The position numbers were made by a program, and so were the translations under genes. From assembly GCA_030549205.1 (NCBI GenBank), contig JAUKTV010000004.1, forward strand, positions 868,001 to 932,000: a stretch of DNA of 64,000 bases. Reading direction: 5' to 3'. The first letter of the stretch is position 1. Each line of letters opens with the position of its first letter. Below the pieces are notes generated by a model. The model did no database searches. It saw only the letters and a list, made by a program, of their open reading frames with translations, and was not told the origin of the DNA. Positions 10,398 through 22,668 of the stretch are shown here, piece by piece. The DNA comes from Apiosordaria backusii (lineage: Eukaryota > Ascomycota > Sordariomycetes > Sordariales > Lasiosphaeriaceae).

Positions 10398-11703
10398 ACC
10401 GCAACTGGTACAAACATACTTTGGGAACACGGCGGGAGTGGCGTTTGGCTATGGGCTTGGAAATTGCTGGCAGAGTTTCTTGACATCAACTGGGTTGGCT
10501 AGGTTCGAGGTTGTAAGGGTATTTGTTATTTGGTTTGTGCATTTACTACCTTGGGAAGCTGGTTGCTGGATCGGAAACAGGTGGGATCGGTACTGTAGGA
10601 TTTGGCGTTATATCTACTATGTTGCAACCGCTGAAGCCAGACTGGGCCGGGTGCAGTGTATGTCACAGCTGCAGGCAGAAGCATAGCACAACAAAAGCAT
10701 TACTGTAAGAATAAAAGTAAACATGATATGATGTCACATTGCCTCCTCGTGGATTAATCCAATTGTTATTCAAAATACCCGTCCCTCACGATCGGTTTCA
10801 TGCTGGATCCATCATCGGCCTCGTGCGCTCTGGAGAGATTGAGCAGGTCTGGCTGATGTCATTTTACCCCTTTGTGGACTCGCCTTCTCTTGACCCCCTT
10901 TTCGCTGACTTTGAGGACATGCACCACAGTCACGTGCTCCCATCCAGCCCGCCACACCCAGAGCCAAGGCATGCGAACTGCGCCACACCGCCCATTACAC
11001 TCCAATCCCTGAAAGTTCGCTAGCGCGGAGCCGCCCCACAAAAAGAATCTATCTTCCCTCAACAACCATCATTTTTTTCGAGAAAAAAAGGGTGTTATTG
11101 AGCTCGAGATCCTTAATACTTCTATTTTATCTAATTTTCTGCTTCGTTGTAGCTTTTTTGAGGTAAATTCTATGGGGGTTTGAATTTGCTGGTCCGAGCG
11201 CCCGAGCTAACAAACTTTCAAGTCTTAGACTGTACTTGCGCCCGGGCCGCCCCAGGCACGGGCATTGGATTTGGCGCTCAATGCCAACCGTTTTAGGTTT
11301 AGCGAGACAATGGCTCGCGACTTCATACTCCTGGACATCCCCAAAGTTTGAACTTCATCTCTGCCTTTGACAAAGATTCCTGCCGCTCAGCTCAATCACC
11401 GCAGCGTCTAGTCGGTCGCCAACACCACTGGGGAGCAGACCTTCACCTTTGCCGCCTCTGGAGGTGTTTTACCGCTGTTCGCCAAGGAACGACACTGCCA
11501 TCCTTTTTTCTGCGGCGCGGTCTCCGAGATTCTCCCTTTGTCGGTAAAACTTCTGTCGCGTTGAGGGCCTCCGTGCGCGTCATTTCCTGCCACATCGCAC
11601 CTCCTACCCACCCGTCATCCATGAATGGTATCTATCCGCTCCGCCGATTCGAGATATGATGGTTGGAGGACGGAGGGAGCGATAACAGGTATTCTCTCTC
11701 GCA
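10398..11703 (+). other. Long intergenic region and probable SET1 leader
   Basis: About 1.3 kb without a supported gene. It contains a CACGTG at 10931-10936, T-rich and A-rich runs around 11070-11160, and several upstream ATGs (for example 11309) before the SET1 start. A long 5' leader with short upstream frames is likely but cannot be proven from DNA. Confidence 0.5.
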
Positions 11704-14700
11704 ATGACTCGAGCTCCTGGCACGAGTTACGCTCAGTTCTTTCCTGCTGCCCCCCGCGTCGTTGCCAGGGACCGGACAAGGGATCGCGAAAGCCCCAAAG
11801 GAATCGCCCTCGATTCGTCGCCTTTACCAGATGATACCAACGGCCACCTCACCTCGCTAGGCCCTGCGGAACCCTGTCAATCTCAACAGGACGGGCACAT
11901 CCCCCCGAGCGCCATGGCAGGCACGAGATTTTCGAGCAGCCAGCTCACCCCTCCAGCTTCCAACGACTCCCCCTCATCCCATCTCTCATCAGCTGCCCAG
12001 CAGCAGTCGACGACCGTACGAAACACCAACGGGCATAACGGTCATATCCCAATACAGAACGAACCGCTCCATAATGGCACGTCGAGTGTTCTGCCCAGCG
12101 TTCCCGAACGCATTCCTGCCCGAGACCCCTCACGTCCGATTCAATGCGTCGTGTGCACATATGATCCGCTCATGGATAAGAAGCTTCCGAGCGGTGAAAG
12201 ACTGAAAACAAAACCGAAATATAAGGAGCTTGGATTGGTATGTACCTGATACTCATATACTGGAGGGGGGAGCGTCATCTTGCTGTGTGATATCGACTGG
12301 CTAATACCGCGCACAGGAAGGTCAAGATGACGCTCCCCCCAAAGACCCCCGCCTTGCAAAGGGTGGCCGGCTCGGTTACATCAACGTCGATTTTCACCAT
12401 GCGAAGGCACGCCTGCGTCAAACCCCGTACGCTCTCAAGCCTTACAAATACGACCCCAAAACGTCTTGCGGCCAAGGCCCTCCAACGCAGATCGTTGTCA
12501 CAGGATTCAACCCCATAACCCCCTTCTCAACGGTCACCACCGCCTTCGCCGCTTTTGGTGATATTGCTGAAAGTAGCAACAAGCTACATCCCGACAATGG
12601 CACTTACCTCGGGTTTGCAACTTTTCGCTACAAGGACTCGAAGCCAGGTCGATCGCGACCCAACGCCATCAGTGCAGCCGATGCCGCAAAAAGTGCGATC
12701 CGTGGAATGAATAACAGGCGTATCGCAGGCTGCCTTGTCCGGGTCGAATACGATCCTGACGGCAAGAAGAGCTCCGAAATGCTCATCCAAGCTATCCGAA
12801 AAGACTCGGAAAGGCACAACACCGTCACACCAACTACGAGACCAATTCCTACAGGGCCACGGGCTAGTGTCCCAGGACCTCCTCCTAGTGCGCCGCGAGG
12901 TCCAGCAGCCCACCGAGCACCGCCACCTCCGAGCGCTGGTCGGGGACCGGGACCAGTCCCGGTACCAGGACCACCATTAGGCAGGCCTGTACCAGTCCTT
13001 GAACCGGAGGGTCTTAAAAATATGATCCAGCGGGAACCATACATATTCATCGCTCACGAGCATGTACCAGTTATGCCCACGACGGTTGTGCACATGCGGA
13101 AGCGTCTCAAAGTGTACGCCATTGACACCATTCGTGCGGACAGATCGGGGTACTACGTCATTTTCCAGAACAACGAGCGTGGCCGCACCGATGTCGAACG
13201 TTGTTATAGGGCTTGCAATCGAACCAGCTTTTTCACTTACGAGTTGGTTATGGAGCTCAACACTTACGGCAACGAAGGCAGAGGACCAAGGACATCGCGA
13301 GAATCTCGAAGACGCAGTCGAAGTCCTGACCACAGGCGATCAGACGATCATCGATCTCACCGTGATCACGGCCGGGGCCGTCGGGACGAAGATAGATTGA
13401 GACGTGAGGAACAAGACCGGCGGAGGCGCGATGAGGAGGCAGACTTGGAGGAAGAAAAGAGGCAAAGAGCCAAAAATTTTGATCCAGTAATAGAAGCGAC
13501 CAATGTGGTGCTTCAGCAGATGAAGGAGCAGCTCATCAGGCACATTCGGACAAAGATTGCAGCCCCGGCCTTGTTGAACTTTCTTGATCCTGCCAATCAG
13601 GTGGCTAGTCGACGGAAGCACAACATTGAAGACCCGCACTCTTCGAAGCTCTCCATCACCTTTGACGACTCTGACAATAGGTCTCCGGTTGGCACGCCGA
13701 ATTCGAGAGCGGATCCAATCGAAAGGCGAACGGGTCGTCTGGACGTGTCTACACTTCCTCGGATTCGCAAAGCGAAAAATGCCGCGCTCAACGCTCGAAA
13801 GCATGCCTTCAACGACCCGTTTGCGCGCCATCGACCGCCTACCCAGCGTTCGACGTTCCGGTCTCTTCATGATCGCCTGCAAAGCGACACCGACGATGAC
13901 TCCGACGATGAGGTTGATAGCAGGTATTTGAACGTCAGAAATACTGATGAGCCTGAATCCCGACCTCGCAGCCGCTCCTCCACAGACGACGAGGCTACCA
14001 AGGAAGACTATGCATCTTGGGGGCCGGCCGAGGAAGACTCGATGACCGAAGCCAGCTTTGCGCTGACTGACGGCCCAACACTCCCTAGAAAAAGAAAGCT
14101 GGACTTGCAGATGGAGACGGCCATCAAGCGGCAGAAGAAGACGGACGAGGAGCTTTTTGGTGTCACCATCAGCCGTATCGAGACGGGGTATCCGTCCAGG
14201 GAGCCCTCTCCAGAAGATATTGTGCTGCCCGATGCTGGGCCTATTGAGGAGAGAGATACCGACAGTTCTCGGATGCCAACACCTGTTCCTCAAGGAGCCA
14301 AATCTAAAAAGAAAGCTACGAAATCCAAAAAGAAGTCTAAAAAGCAGATCTTTGAGGAGCGTGAAGCCCTCAAGCGTCAGCAAGAAGAGATCTTCGAAAA
14401 GGAAGCTTCTCTGGCTGCCGACGAGGTTGAGCCAACACCCGATGCCGAACCCGAACCCGTGATCAAGGAAGCACCTGCCGACGAGGCCGATTCCAAGAAG
14501 CCCGATGTCGAAAAGGGTGCCAAAACCCGGAAGTCGGAGCTTGACGAGAAGATGTATCCGTCTGAAAAGGTTCGGGCCTTTGATCTTCCTTCGAATTTTA
14601 TGCTCAGCGAGATATCGCTGCGGACTGCTGTTCTGCCTTCACTTCCCCAGGCCGATTTGCCGAACTTGGAAAGATTGAAGCAGAGGCAGGGGAGTGGAAA

Positions 14701-15624
14701 TCTGGAACAACCTCAGGTGTGGGCATGGATGCGGGATCGTGTTCGTGAGCTGAACTCGCCGGATGGTTCGAAGGACGCACCTTGTGCTATTGGCGGGTAC
14801 TATGTTCCGAACGCAACCGGCTGTGCCAGGACTGAAGGAGTCAAGAAGATTCTTAACTCTGAAAAGTCAAAGTACTTGCCTCACCACATCAAGGTCCAAA
14901 AAGCCCGTGAGGAAAGACAGGCGCAGAACGGGAAGTCAGGCAAGGATTCGGTCTTGGCCGCGGCGGAAGCTGCGAAGCTGGCGGCGGAAAGCCAGGTTGC
15001 TAGAGGCAATTCCCGTGCCAACCGCGCCAACAATCGCCGTTTTGTTGCTGGTCTCCATGACCAGATCAGGGGTCTCGGCCAGGATTCGGACGCCTTCCGG
15101 TTTAACCAGCTTAAAAAGCGGAAGAAGCCTGTTAAATTCGCTCGTTCGGCCATCCACAACTGGGGATTGTATACCATGGAGAACATTCCCAAGGACGACA
15201 TGATTATCGAATATGTGGGCGAGGAAGTTCGACAGGTGATTGCCGAACTCCGCGAGGCGAGATATCTGAAGAGCGGCATAGGCAGCAGTTACCTGTTCCG
15301 AATCGACGACAACACTGTTATCGATGCGACCAAGAAGGGTGGCATTGCGCGGTTCATCAACCACAGCTGTATGCCCAACTGCACAGCCAAGATCATCAAG
15401 GTGGAGGGCAGCAAAAGGATCGTCATCTATGCCCTCCGGGACATTGCGCAGAGTAAGTTTTATATATATGCTCACCAGACTCATGTGGCGTGATCATCAG
15501 CTGACATGGTTTTGTTTTAGACGAGGAATTAACATACGACTACAAATTCGAGCGCGAGATAGGGGCCACGGACCGCATCCCTTGCCTCTGCGGGACAGCG
15601 GCGTGCAAGGGCTTCCTCAACTAA
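11704..15624 (+). CDS. SET1: Histone H3 lysine-4 methyltransferase Set1 (COMPASS catalytic subunit)
   Basis: Three exons (11704-12237, 12317-15452, 15521-15624) give about 1257 residues. Order of parts: a disordered N-terminus ending in RPIQCVVCTYDPLMDKKL; an RRM-like domain (about 236-345, TQIVVTGFNPITPF); a second RRM/SPOC-like domain (about 418-497, EPYIFIAHEHVP); Arg/Ser- and acid-rich linkers; an N-SET region (about 930-1090) with the Win motif GCARTEG near 1013 for docking the WDR5-type subunit; the SET domain (about 1113-1235, with NWGLYTMENI, RFINHSCMPNC and ELTYDYKF); and a post-SET Cys cluster (CLCGTAACKGFLN). It methylates H3K4 at active genes inside COMPASS. All catalytic landmarks are present. 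The small 3' exon supplies the end of SET and all of post-SET. Confidence 0.96.
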
Positions 15625-17116
15625 TGCCTTTAATGTCTTTTCTCCCTTACCCTTTCTCAAGCTCTTTTTCTTTTCGTCGAAATCATCATGGATTTGGGAT
15701 TGGCCACACTTCTGGCAGGCGCGCGGCTATTCTTGTTCAAGGAGGCAAAACTGGCCGTCCACACGCATAGGGTGTGGATAGGAAATTTCGGGCAGGCGAA
15801 AGCGGGCAGGCTGGTTCTGAGCAGGTTGCCTTTTTCGGGCCCATTCACCAAGCATTTGACAAGCGATTTTAACTTACCCATTTTGCCCATCTCACTAGGA
15901 TTGGGTACCTGGTTTTGTTTTCTCCTGCTTCCCTTTTCTGTGGCTCATTGACGAGGTTCACTTGTGACAAGACAGTATACGGAGGTGATAATGGATGGCA
16001 CCGTCAGAGATGAAGACGGAGAGGAAGGGAGATCAAGAAAGGGAGAAGAAAATGATCTGTACCAAAAGAGGTTCCTTTTCTTTGAACCATGGCATTTATG
16101 TATATACTTGTAAGATTCAAGGAGTTCTGGGGGGAAAACATTGGGGGGCTGGACCTGGGGAATTGCATTGGGTTTCAGGAGTTTGCCGACGATGAACGGG
16201 ATTTGAAGAATTGGAGGCGGTGTTTGGTGTTCAACAGACTTATAGATGGGTAGGAGTCTCGCCTGGTTAACTAACTATCGAAGTAAATGCAGTGCATTGA
16301 AACATTCGCATAATATTCATATGTAAATAGTGTAACACAAGGCAACCAGATTATCTAACAACGCCAAGATTAATATGCAGTCGCTAAAGGAGGCAAGGTG
16401 TCTCTGTAACTACTTTGACTTCTCAAACAGTCTAGAAAAGAGTTGCTGAGCCGCTCAGTCGGCAAAGGAATCGTGGTTTCCGATCAAGTGTTGTTTGTGT
16501 TGGTTCCTTCTCCCTCGTCAGCCTGCCCCAGCTGGTAATTACGCGGTAGTTCTTGTTATTAATGGCAGGCTAGAAATTAGCTGGAATCACTTTCCTTTTA
16601 CATTGAAGAATTGTCTCTCGTTCTTGAAACCTGAAACTACCTTCGTACCACGACACTGGACTTCTGCAGGTCATCGACAGCGGCTGCTACGCGAGCGTCA
16701 GTGGAAGGACAGTGTCTTGGATGCAGGCGGGACTTGGACTGCGCCCGCGGTTGAAGGCGCGGCCGTCGCTGGTCGACCTGTTGGTTCGAGCTTCCAGTTC
16801 AGGTGCTGCTAGTAGCACACAGCAAGCGTCATCGCCTCCACCGCCGGCTGGCAACGACGCTCCCTCAGGCCCCGGGTCCCGCCAAGAGGAGCTCTTCCGA
16901 CCAGGAGCTCCAACTGCAGCGCTGCTGATTCTCGAGCAAGCTGCGAACCTCCCACTTCCTAGCTCGCCAGAAACACCACGCATCCACGCATCCGCATCCG
17001 CCCCGCCATCGTCGGCCTCTATTTCGAATATACCTACGCTCGTCATTACTTCTGATTCCCTTCCGCCATCTCCCACACCTGCGCCCGCAGCAATTGTTGT
17101 TCCCACGACACCCAGC
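15625..17116 (+). other. Intergenic; VMA1 upstream region
   Basis: The 3' trailer of SET1 is followed by the VMA1 promoter and leader. From 16712 the frame is open in phase with the VMA1 ATG (see findings). No separate gene is supported. Confidence 0.5.
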
Positions 17117-19418
17117 ATGGCCCCCGTAAGCTAGCCCCCCGCCTCCAACTTGACAATGCAAGCTTCCCGTGGCGTGCGTCTTTGACATCTGCCTAAACCA
17201 CCAAGCTGGCGCTATCGTCACCACGAACACTGCACCATTTTTCTATGCCGGCCATGGTTACTGACAGGATGCTGCTTCATAGTCCAAAACAGATGGCCAA
17301 GATGGAGTACACGGCGGTATGCGCAACCCCTCATCCCAACAATAACGCTGTGTTATGTTTGGTTGCTAACTGACGGGTTCACAGGCAAGATCTACTCGGT
17401 GTCTGGGTTAGTCCATACCAACATGTCCCCGATATCGCATACCAAAAGAACCCCGATGGCTAACATGCAGCCCCAGGCCCGTCGTTGTCGCCGAGGAGAT
17501 GATCGGTGTTGCTATGTATGAGTTGGTAGGCTTCATGTTCGGTGTGATAGCAGGAAAAGCGCTTTGGCTAAGCTATGGAAACAGGTCAAAGTTGGACACG
17601 ACCAGCTCGTCGGTGAAGTCATTCGAATCAATGGCGATCAGGCAACCATTCAGGTGTACGAGGAAACAGGTACAATGCGCTTCTCAACCCCTCCCGACGC
17701 AAGCTTGCCGAAGCTAACCTCGATTGTCTCACAGCTGGCGTCATGGTTGGCGACCCCGTATTGCGAACCGGCAAGCCCCTCTCTGTCGAACTCGGTCCCG
17801 GTCTCCTGAACAACATCTACGATGGTATTCAGCGCCCCCTTGAAAAGATCTCGGAGGTGTCCCAGAGCATTTATATTCCCAGAGGCATTGCCGCTCCTGC
17901 CCTCGACCGCGAGAAGAAGTGGGATTTCACCCCAACCAAGAAGGTCGGCGATCACATTGCCGGTGGTGACGTATGGGGTACCGTCTACGAAAACTCGTTT
18001 ATTACCGTCCACAAGATTCTCCTTCCTCCCAGGGCCCGTGGTACCATCACCAGAATCGCCGATAAGGGTAGCTACACGGTCGAGGAGAAGATCCTCGAGG
18101 TCGAGTTTGACGGCAAGAAGACCGAGTATCCTATGATGCAGACCTGGCCAGTACGTGTGCCACGCCCGACAACTGAGAAGCACTCTGCCGATCAGCCCTT
18201 CCTGGTCGGTCAGCGTGTGCTCGACGCTCTCTTCCCCTCGGTTCAGGGTGGTACCGTTGCCATCCCCGGTGCTTTCGGCTGTGGCAAGACTGTCATCTCT
18301 CAGTCCGTCTCCAAGTTCTCCAACAGCGACGTGATTGTCTACGTCGGCTGCGGTGAGCGCGGTAACGAAATGGCTGAAGTCTTGAAGGATTTTCCTTCGC
18401 TCAAGATTGAGGTTGACGGCCGCATGGAGCCTATCATGAAGCGCACAACACTGATTGCCAACACTTCCAACATGCCCGTCGCTGCCCGCGAGGCTTCCAT
18501 TTACACCGGTATCACAGTCGCCGAGTACTTCAGAGATCAAGGCATGAACGTCGCCATGATGGCTGACTCCTCTTCTCGCTGGGCTGAGGCTCTCAGAGAA
18601 ATTTCCGGCCGTCTCGGTGAAATGCCTGCTGATCAAGGTTTCCCCGCTTATCTCTCTGCCAAGTTGGCGTCGTTCTACGAACGTGCCGGAAAGGTCCAGG
18701 CGCTGGGCAGCCCTGTCCGTGAAGGCAGTGTCAGCATTGTCGGTGCCGTCTCGCCACCTGGTGGTGATTTCTCTGATCCCGTCACTTCTGCCACACTCGG
18801 TATCGTACAGGTCTTCTGGGGTTTGGACAAGAAGCTTGCACAGCGCAAGCATTTCCCTTCGATCAACACCTCGCTCAGTTACAGCAAGTACACCATGACG
18901 CTGGACAAGTGGTACGAGAAGGAGTACCCCGACTTCCCCCGCCTACGTGACCGTATCAAGCAGCTGCTCTCGGACAGCGAAGAGCTCGACCAGGTCGTCC
19001 AGCTGGTCGGCAAATCTGCGCTGTCTGACCCTGACAAGATTACCCTGGATATGGCCACCCTCATCAAGGAGGATTTCCTCCAGCAGAACGGTTACTCCAA
19101 ATATGACCAGTTCTGCCCTATCTGGAAGACTGAGTGGATGATGAAGCTCATGATGGGATTCCATGATGAGTCGCAAAAGGCGATTGCTTCGGGCCAGAGC
19201 TGGACCAAGGTGCGCGATGCTACCCAGGACTTGCAGGGTGAGCTGCGCAGACTCAAGTTTGAGATTCCAGATGAGGGGCAGGAGAAGATTTGCAAGAAGG
19301 TTAGTCTTTATCACACTAATACTCTAAAACTCATATCAGTTGCTAATCATGGAACAAATAGTACGAGGCGATACAACAAACCATGCTTGACAAGTTTGCT
19401 TCCGTGATTGACGAGTAA
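17117..19418 (+). CDS. VMA1: V-type proton ATPase catalytic subunit A
   Basis: Seven exons (17117-17125, 17283-17316, 17385-17406, 17477-17525, 17585-17669, 17735-19299, 19362-19418) give 606 residues, the family length. The first four exons are tiny: 9, 34, 22 and 49 nt. Together they encode MAPSKTDGQDGVHGGKIYSV and the conserved SGPVVVAEEMIGVAMYEL. Landmarks are the Walker A loop GAFGCGKT (about residue 243), ERGNEMAEVL, the ADSSSRWAEALREISGRL block with catalytic surroundings, and the C-terminal helix ending in MLDKFASVIDE. The V1 hexamer couples ATP hydrolysis to vacuolar proton pumping. The Walker region is uninterrupted, so there is no VDE-type intein as in baker's yeast. Confidence 0.97.
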
Positions 19419-20524
19419 AGAATGGTTGTTGTTGGCAGCAAGCGGCGTCATGGTTGTTGGCATATATGAGCGAACGCATTCTGGGCCTTTTGTAAAGTGC
19501 GGTCGTCCCCGGGGCATCATAACAAGTTGTTGTTGTTTGTACTTGTTATTTGTACGTACTACAATGTGTGGCGTGGTGATGGTTGTTAGGTGAGGGGAGG
19601 GGGTGGACTATTACCCTGTTTTTTCATAGATTTTGTTCTCTGTTGTCTCTGTTCCTCTGTCTCTCTCTCTACCTAACATACACACTCTTGGGGGTTTAAA
19701 TGATGGGGGTAGTTTAGTTGTATTGATTGGTTTTTACAATGCATTGTTGAGTTGTCGAAGATCTGGGGGTAGTATTCGAGTACATTTCAAAGTATCATCT
19801 TCAGCCGTGTTGTCAAAGTAGCCGAGGCTCAAGATGTATAAGAAAATGCTTTGAGCAAGTTATCGCACATTGCAAAATTCTGAAGTCAAAAGGGTGTGGT
19901 GGCAAATGTTAAAGCAGAATTGTTTGACTTTTTGTATTCTAAGGCGTCATTATATACCATACATCATATCCAGTGGGGGGTCATTATCGTTATAGACAAC
20001 ACAAAAACAAACACCCAGCAAAAATATCTCTCACAAACCACAAACAACTGTGTAAACCATCCCGCCCGCCTGCCTAGCCGTCCAGATAGACCCATACCAC
20101 CATATAACCTTACCAACCGAGATATTCCAACACGAAAATAATCAAACTCGAAAAGCCCAACCACCAGCCCAGCTAGCCATCCAAACCATACCAAAACCCA
20201 ACCATCGTAGGTTGGTTAAATAACCTGACCAAACGGCGCCAAGAAGCGAAACAACCATATCCAGTAACCTCCCCCCGCTTACCCCCTCTGCTATTTCCTG
20301 TACCCCAACAATTTTCTTTCTTGTCCAACATCTATTCCCACACCGTCGACTCCAACAAAAAGATTGGGTATATCTTCTCCTCTAACCAACCCCTCTAAAC
20401 CACCAACCCCACCACCTCTTTTTTCTTTGGTCTTTCGTCCCATGAGATTCCAACATCACATCCAGCAGCCACATAAAACACCCACACCATTCTACCGAGG
20501 AAACCAAATCAAAGAATGAACCCT
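19419..20524. other. Intergenic, convergent 3' ends
   Basis: A 1.1-kb region between VMA1 and the DUF4048-like gene. It is T-rich then A/C-rich (CCAACC-type tracts near 20160-20400). No supported gene. Confidence 0.55.
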
Positions 20525-22668
20525 CTAAATCCCCTTCTCCTTGCCCGTAGTAGTCACCCCCGCACATCCCACCTGACTCTCAGGCGGACTCAAGCTCCTC
20601 TCCCACTCCTTCATAAAATCGCTCCCCATCTTCTTGATATTCGCCGGCGTGAGCTTGTTCAACACTGGCGGTAACAACTCCTCAAGTTTCCCACTGTTGG
20701 GAGGGCTCGGTGAAACGCCGCGATTCTTGTTGCTGTTATTGTTGAGCCTCGATTTCGACGTCTTGTTCTTTCTATCATCCACAATGCCATGTTAGGAAAA
20801 TCTCTCTCAAAACTTTTCAAAACAAACAAACAAACAAGTATATATTTGAATATTGGGTATCTTTCTCAAAGGAAAAAATGAAAGAAATGGGACTCGTACA
20901 GTGGGGTATCATTATCATTAACATCGTTGCTGCTCTTCTCAATTTCCGTTTCCGCCTTAGGTGAGGAAGAAGGATCCGAGGGTATAATATCCCCATTCAC
21001 CGTCGTGCCGCTCCACCTCGGGCTCGGAACACTCGGGCTGCTGTTCCAATTCGACCAGTCATTGTCGTCGACCGAATCAGCCGTCAGTGGTGTCCAAGAG
21101 AACCTCTTGATTGGCTTGGAGGCGTCGGTTTTGGAGCGGCGGAGAGGCAAAGGGGGTTTGGTTTCTTCTTCGGCTGGTTGGGAGGGGATAGGATCCATCG
21201 TGGCGAGGTCATCGAACGCTGAGGAAATCTTCGGCCTTGGGTTGGGTGGGGGGCGGATGGTGTCTTGTTGGTCACCGTCGAAAAGCAACATTCTTTCCAC
21301 TTTGGTCTGACGCATGTTGCCGTTGTTGTCGCGGAGGTAGACACCGTGACCGGTGATGGGCTCGTCGCCGACGGTGGCCTGTCGGATATCCTCCATGAAG
21401 GTCCAGATTCCGGATTTGAGATCTTGGGCGATTTGCTTCACGCTGTTGGGCTGGGTTGTTCGTGGTGCCCAAGACGCACGCTTGGCGAGGTAACCTGGTG
21501 TGATGGGGGCGTAGTTGTGGATGGTGTGGGGGTCGTAGTCAAGCTTCAGGTTATTTGGCTCGTCTTCGTGGACGGAAAACCCTTCGCCTGGCTTTGTTGG
21601 TGACAAGAGCGATAGCTTGCGGGCGTGGCCACCGGTGAATACGCGTCGACGACTCTTTTCAGGGGTTGGCTGCTGGCTTTGTTGATGTTGCTGACCTAGC
21701 AGCGTTTTCCTTCGATCAAGCTCGATGCTCCGCCGGATTGCGACCTCGTCGTGAACATCTGCTGGCGAGTTCAATGAGCGCAAGGCTTCATGATTTCGTC
21801 GGTTGCTAGGCCTCTTCTTGTATGCTTCCTGAGCGGTGAACTCGTCCTTCAGGCGAGTCAATTCTGCTTCGGCGCGGTTCAGTTCTTCCCGAAGCTCCAT
21901 CACTCGCCTCTCCTGCGCTGCTATCGCAGTGATGAAGTCGATTCCGTCAACGGGAGACATAATTGAAGAAGGTGTGTCTAATGGTGTTGGGGGGAAGGTT
22001 GCCGCGGTTGTGGAAGCTGGCACGGGGCGGGAAGGGAAAGCACTTGGTGGTGCAATGGGCAAAGTCAGTGATAATCTGTTGGTTGTCCTGGAAGCTGAGG
22101 ATGTGGACCTTGACGAGCGAGGCCCGCTGAATCCATTAAATGGCGAATTGGGTGAGCTGAGAAGATCGTCTGGAATCGTTCTAGGCCTTGTGTCGTCTTG
22201 ACTGCTTCCTCGACTTCCAATTCCTCGGTTGGCGACATGACGCCTTAAGTCGTGTGGGGTTCCCTGTCCTGCCATTGTGTCGTCCAAGCTCCTTCTAGGT
22301 GAAATCATCTGATCCATATGGTAAGGGTGCTGTTGGTTCTTTGGCGTGACGGGTGTTCTTGGACGGGGCGCTTCGACCTTCTGTGATGGTGGCTGTAGCT
22401 GTGGTATCGGTTGTTTGTTTTCGATGATAAGGGGGTCGGGGGCGATAAACGAGTGTTGTAACGGCTTGCGCGAGGAGAATTCAGGATGAAAGGCCGACCA
22501 AGCAGCTCTGCGGCGTCGAAGGCGGTGACGGGGAGCGGTGTAGCGGGTCGTTCTTCTGGCGACGACGACGGCCTTGTGGGCGTTCAGCAGACGGCTGTCG
22601 CGTTGGTATAAAAGAGTGTAGGCGCAAGCCGAAACGAAGCAGGTTCTGAGGATGGGGATGGAGGTCAT
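20525..22668 (-). CDS. Uncharacterised DUF4048-like protein
   Basis: Two exons (20900-22668, 20525-20771; intron donor GTACGA, branch CCTAAC) give up to 671 residues. The function is unknown. The middle contains RLSLTLPIAPPSAFPSRP, a predicted coiled coil (about residues 232-265: ERRVMELREELNRAEAEL), then FTGGHARKLSLLSP and the conserved-looking stretch PGYLAKRASWAPRTT plus QIAQDLKSGIWTFMEDIRQA. I associate this set with fungal DUF4048 proteins from memory. The rest is Pro/Ser-rich. The first ~115 residues look less protein-like (Arg-rich), and a later ATG at 22317 (MDQMISPRRSLDD) may be the true start. The short 3' exon adds a tidy helix (LEELLPPVLNKLTPANIKKM), which supports the splice. Confidence 0.75.

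Noticed and set aside
17735..19299. Possible intein in VMA1
   Set aside because: The Walker A region GAFGCGKTVISQ is continuous and the exon has normal family length.
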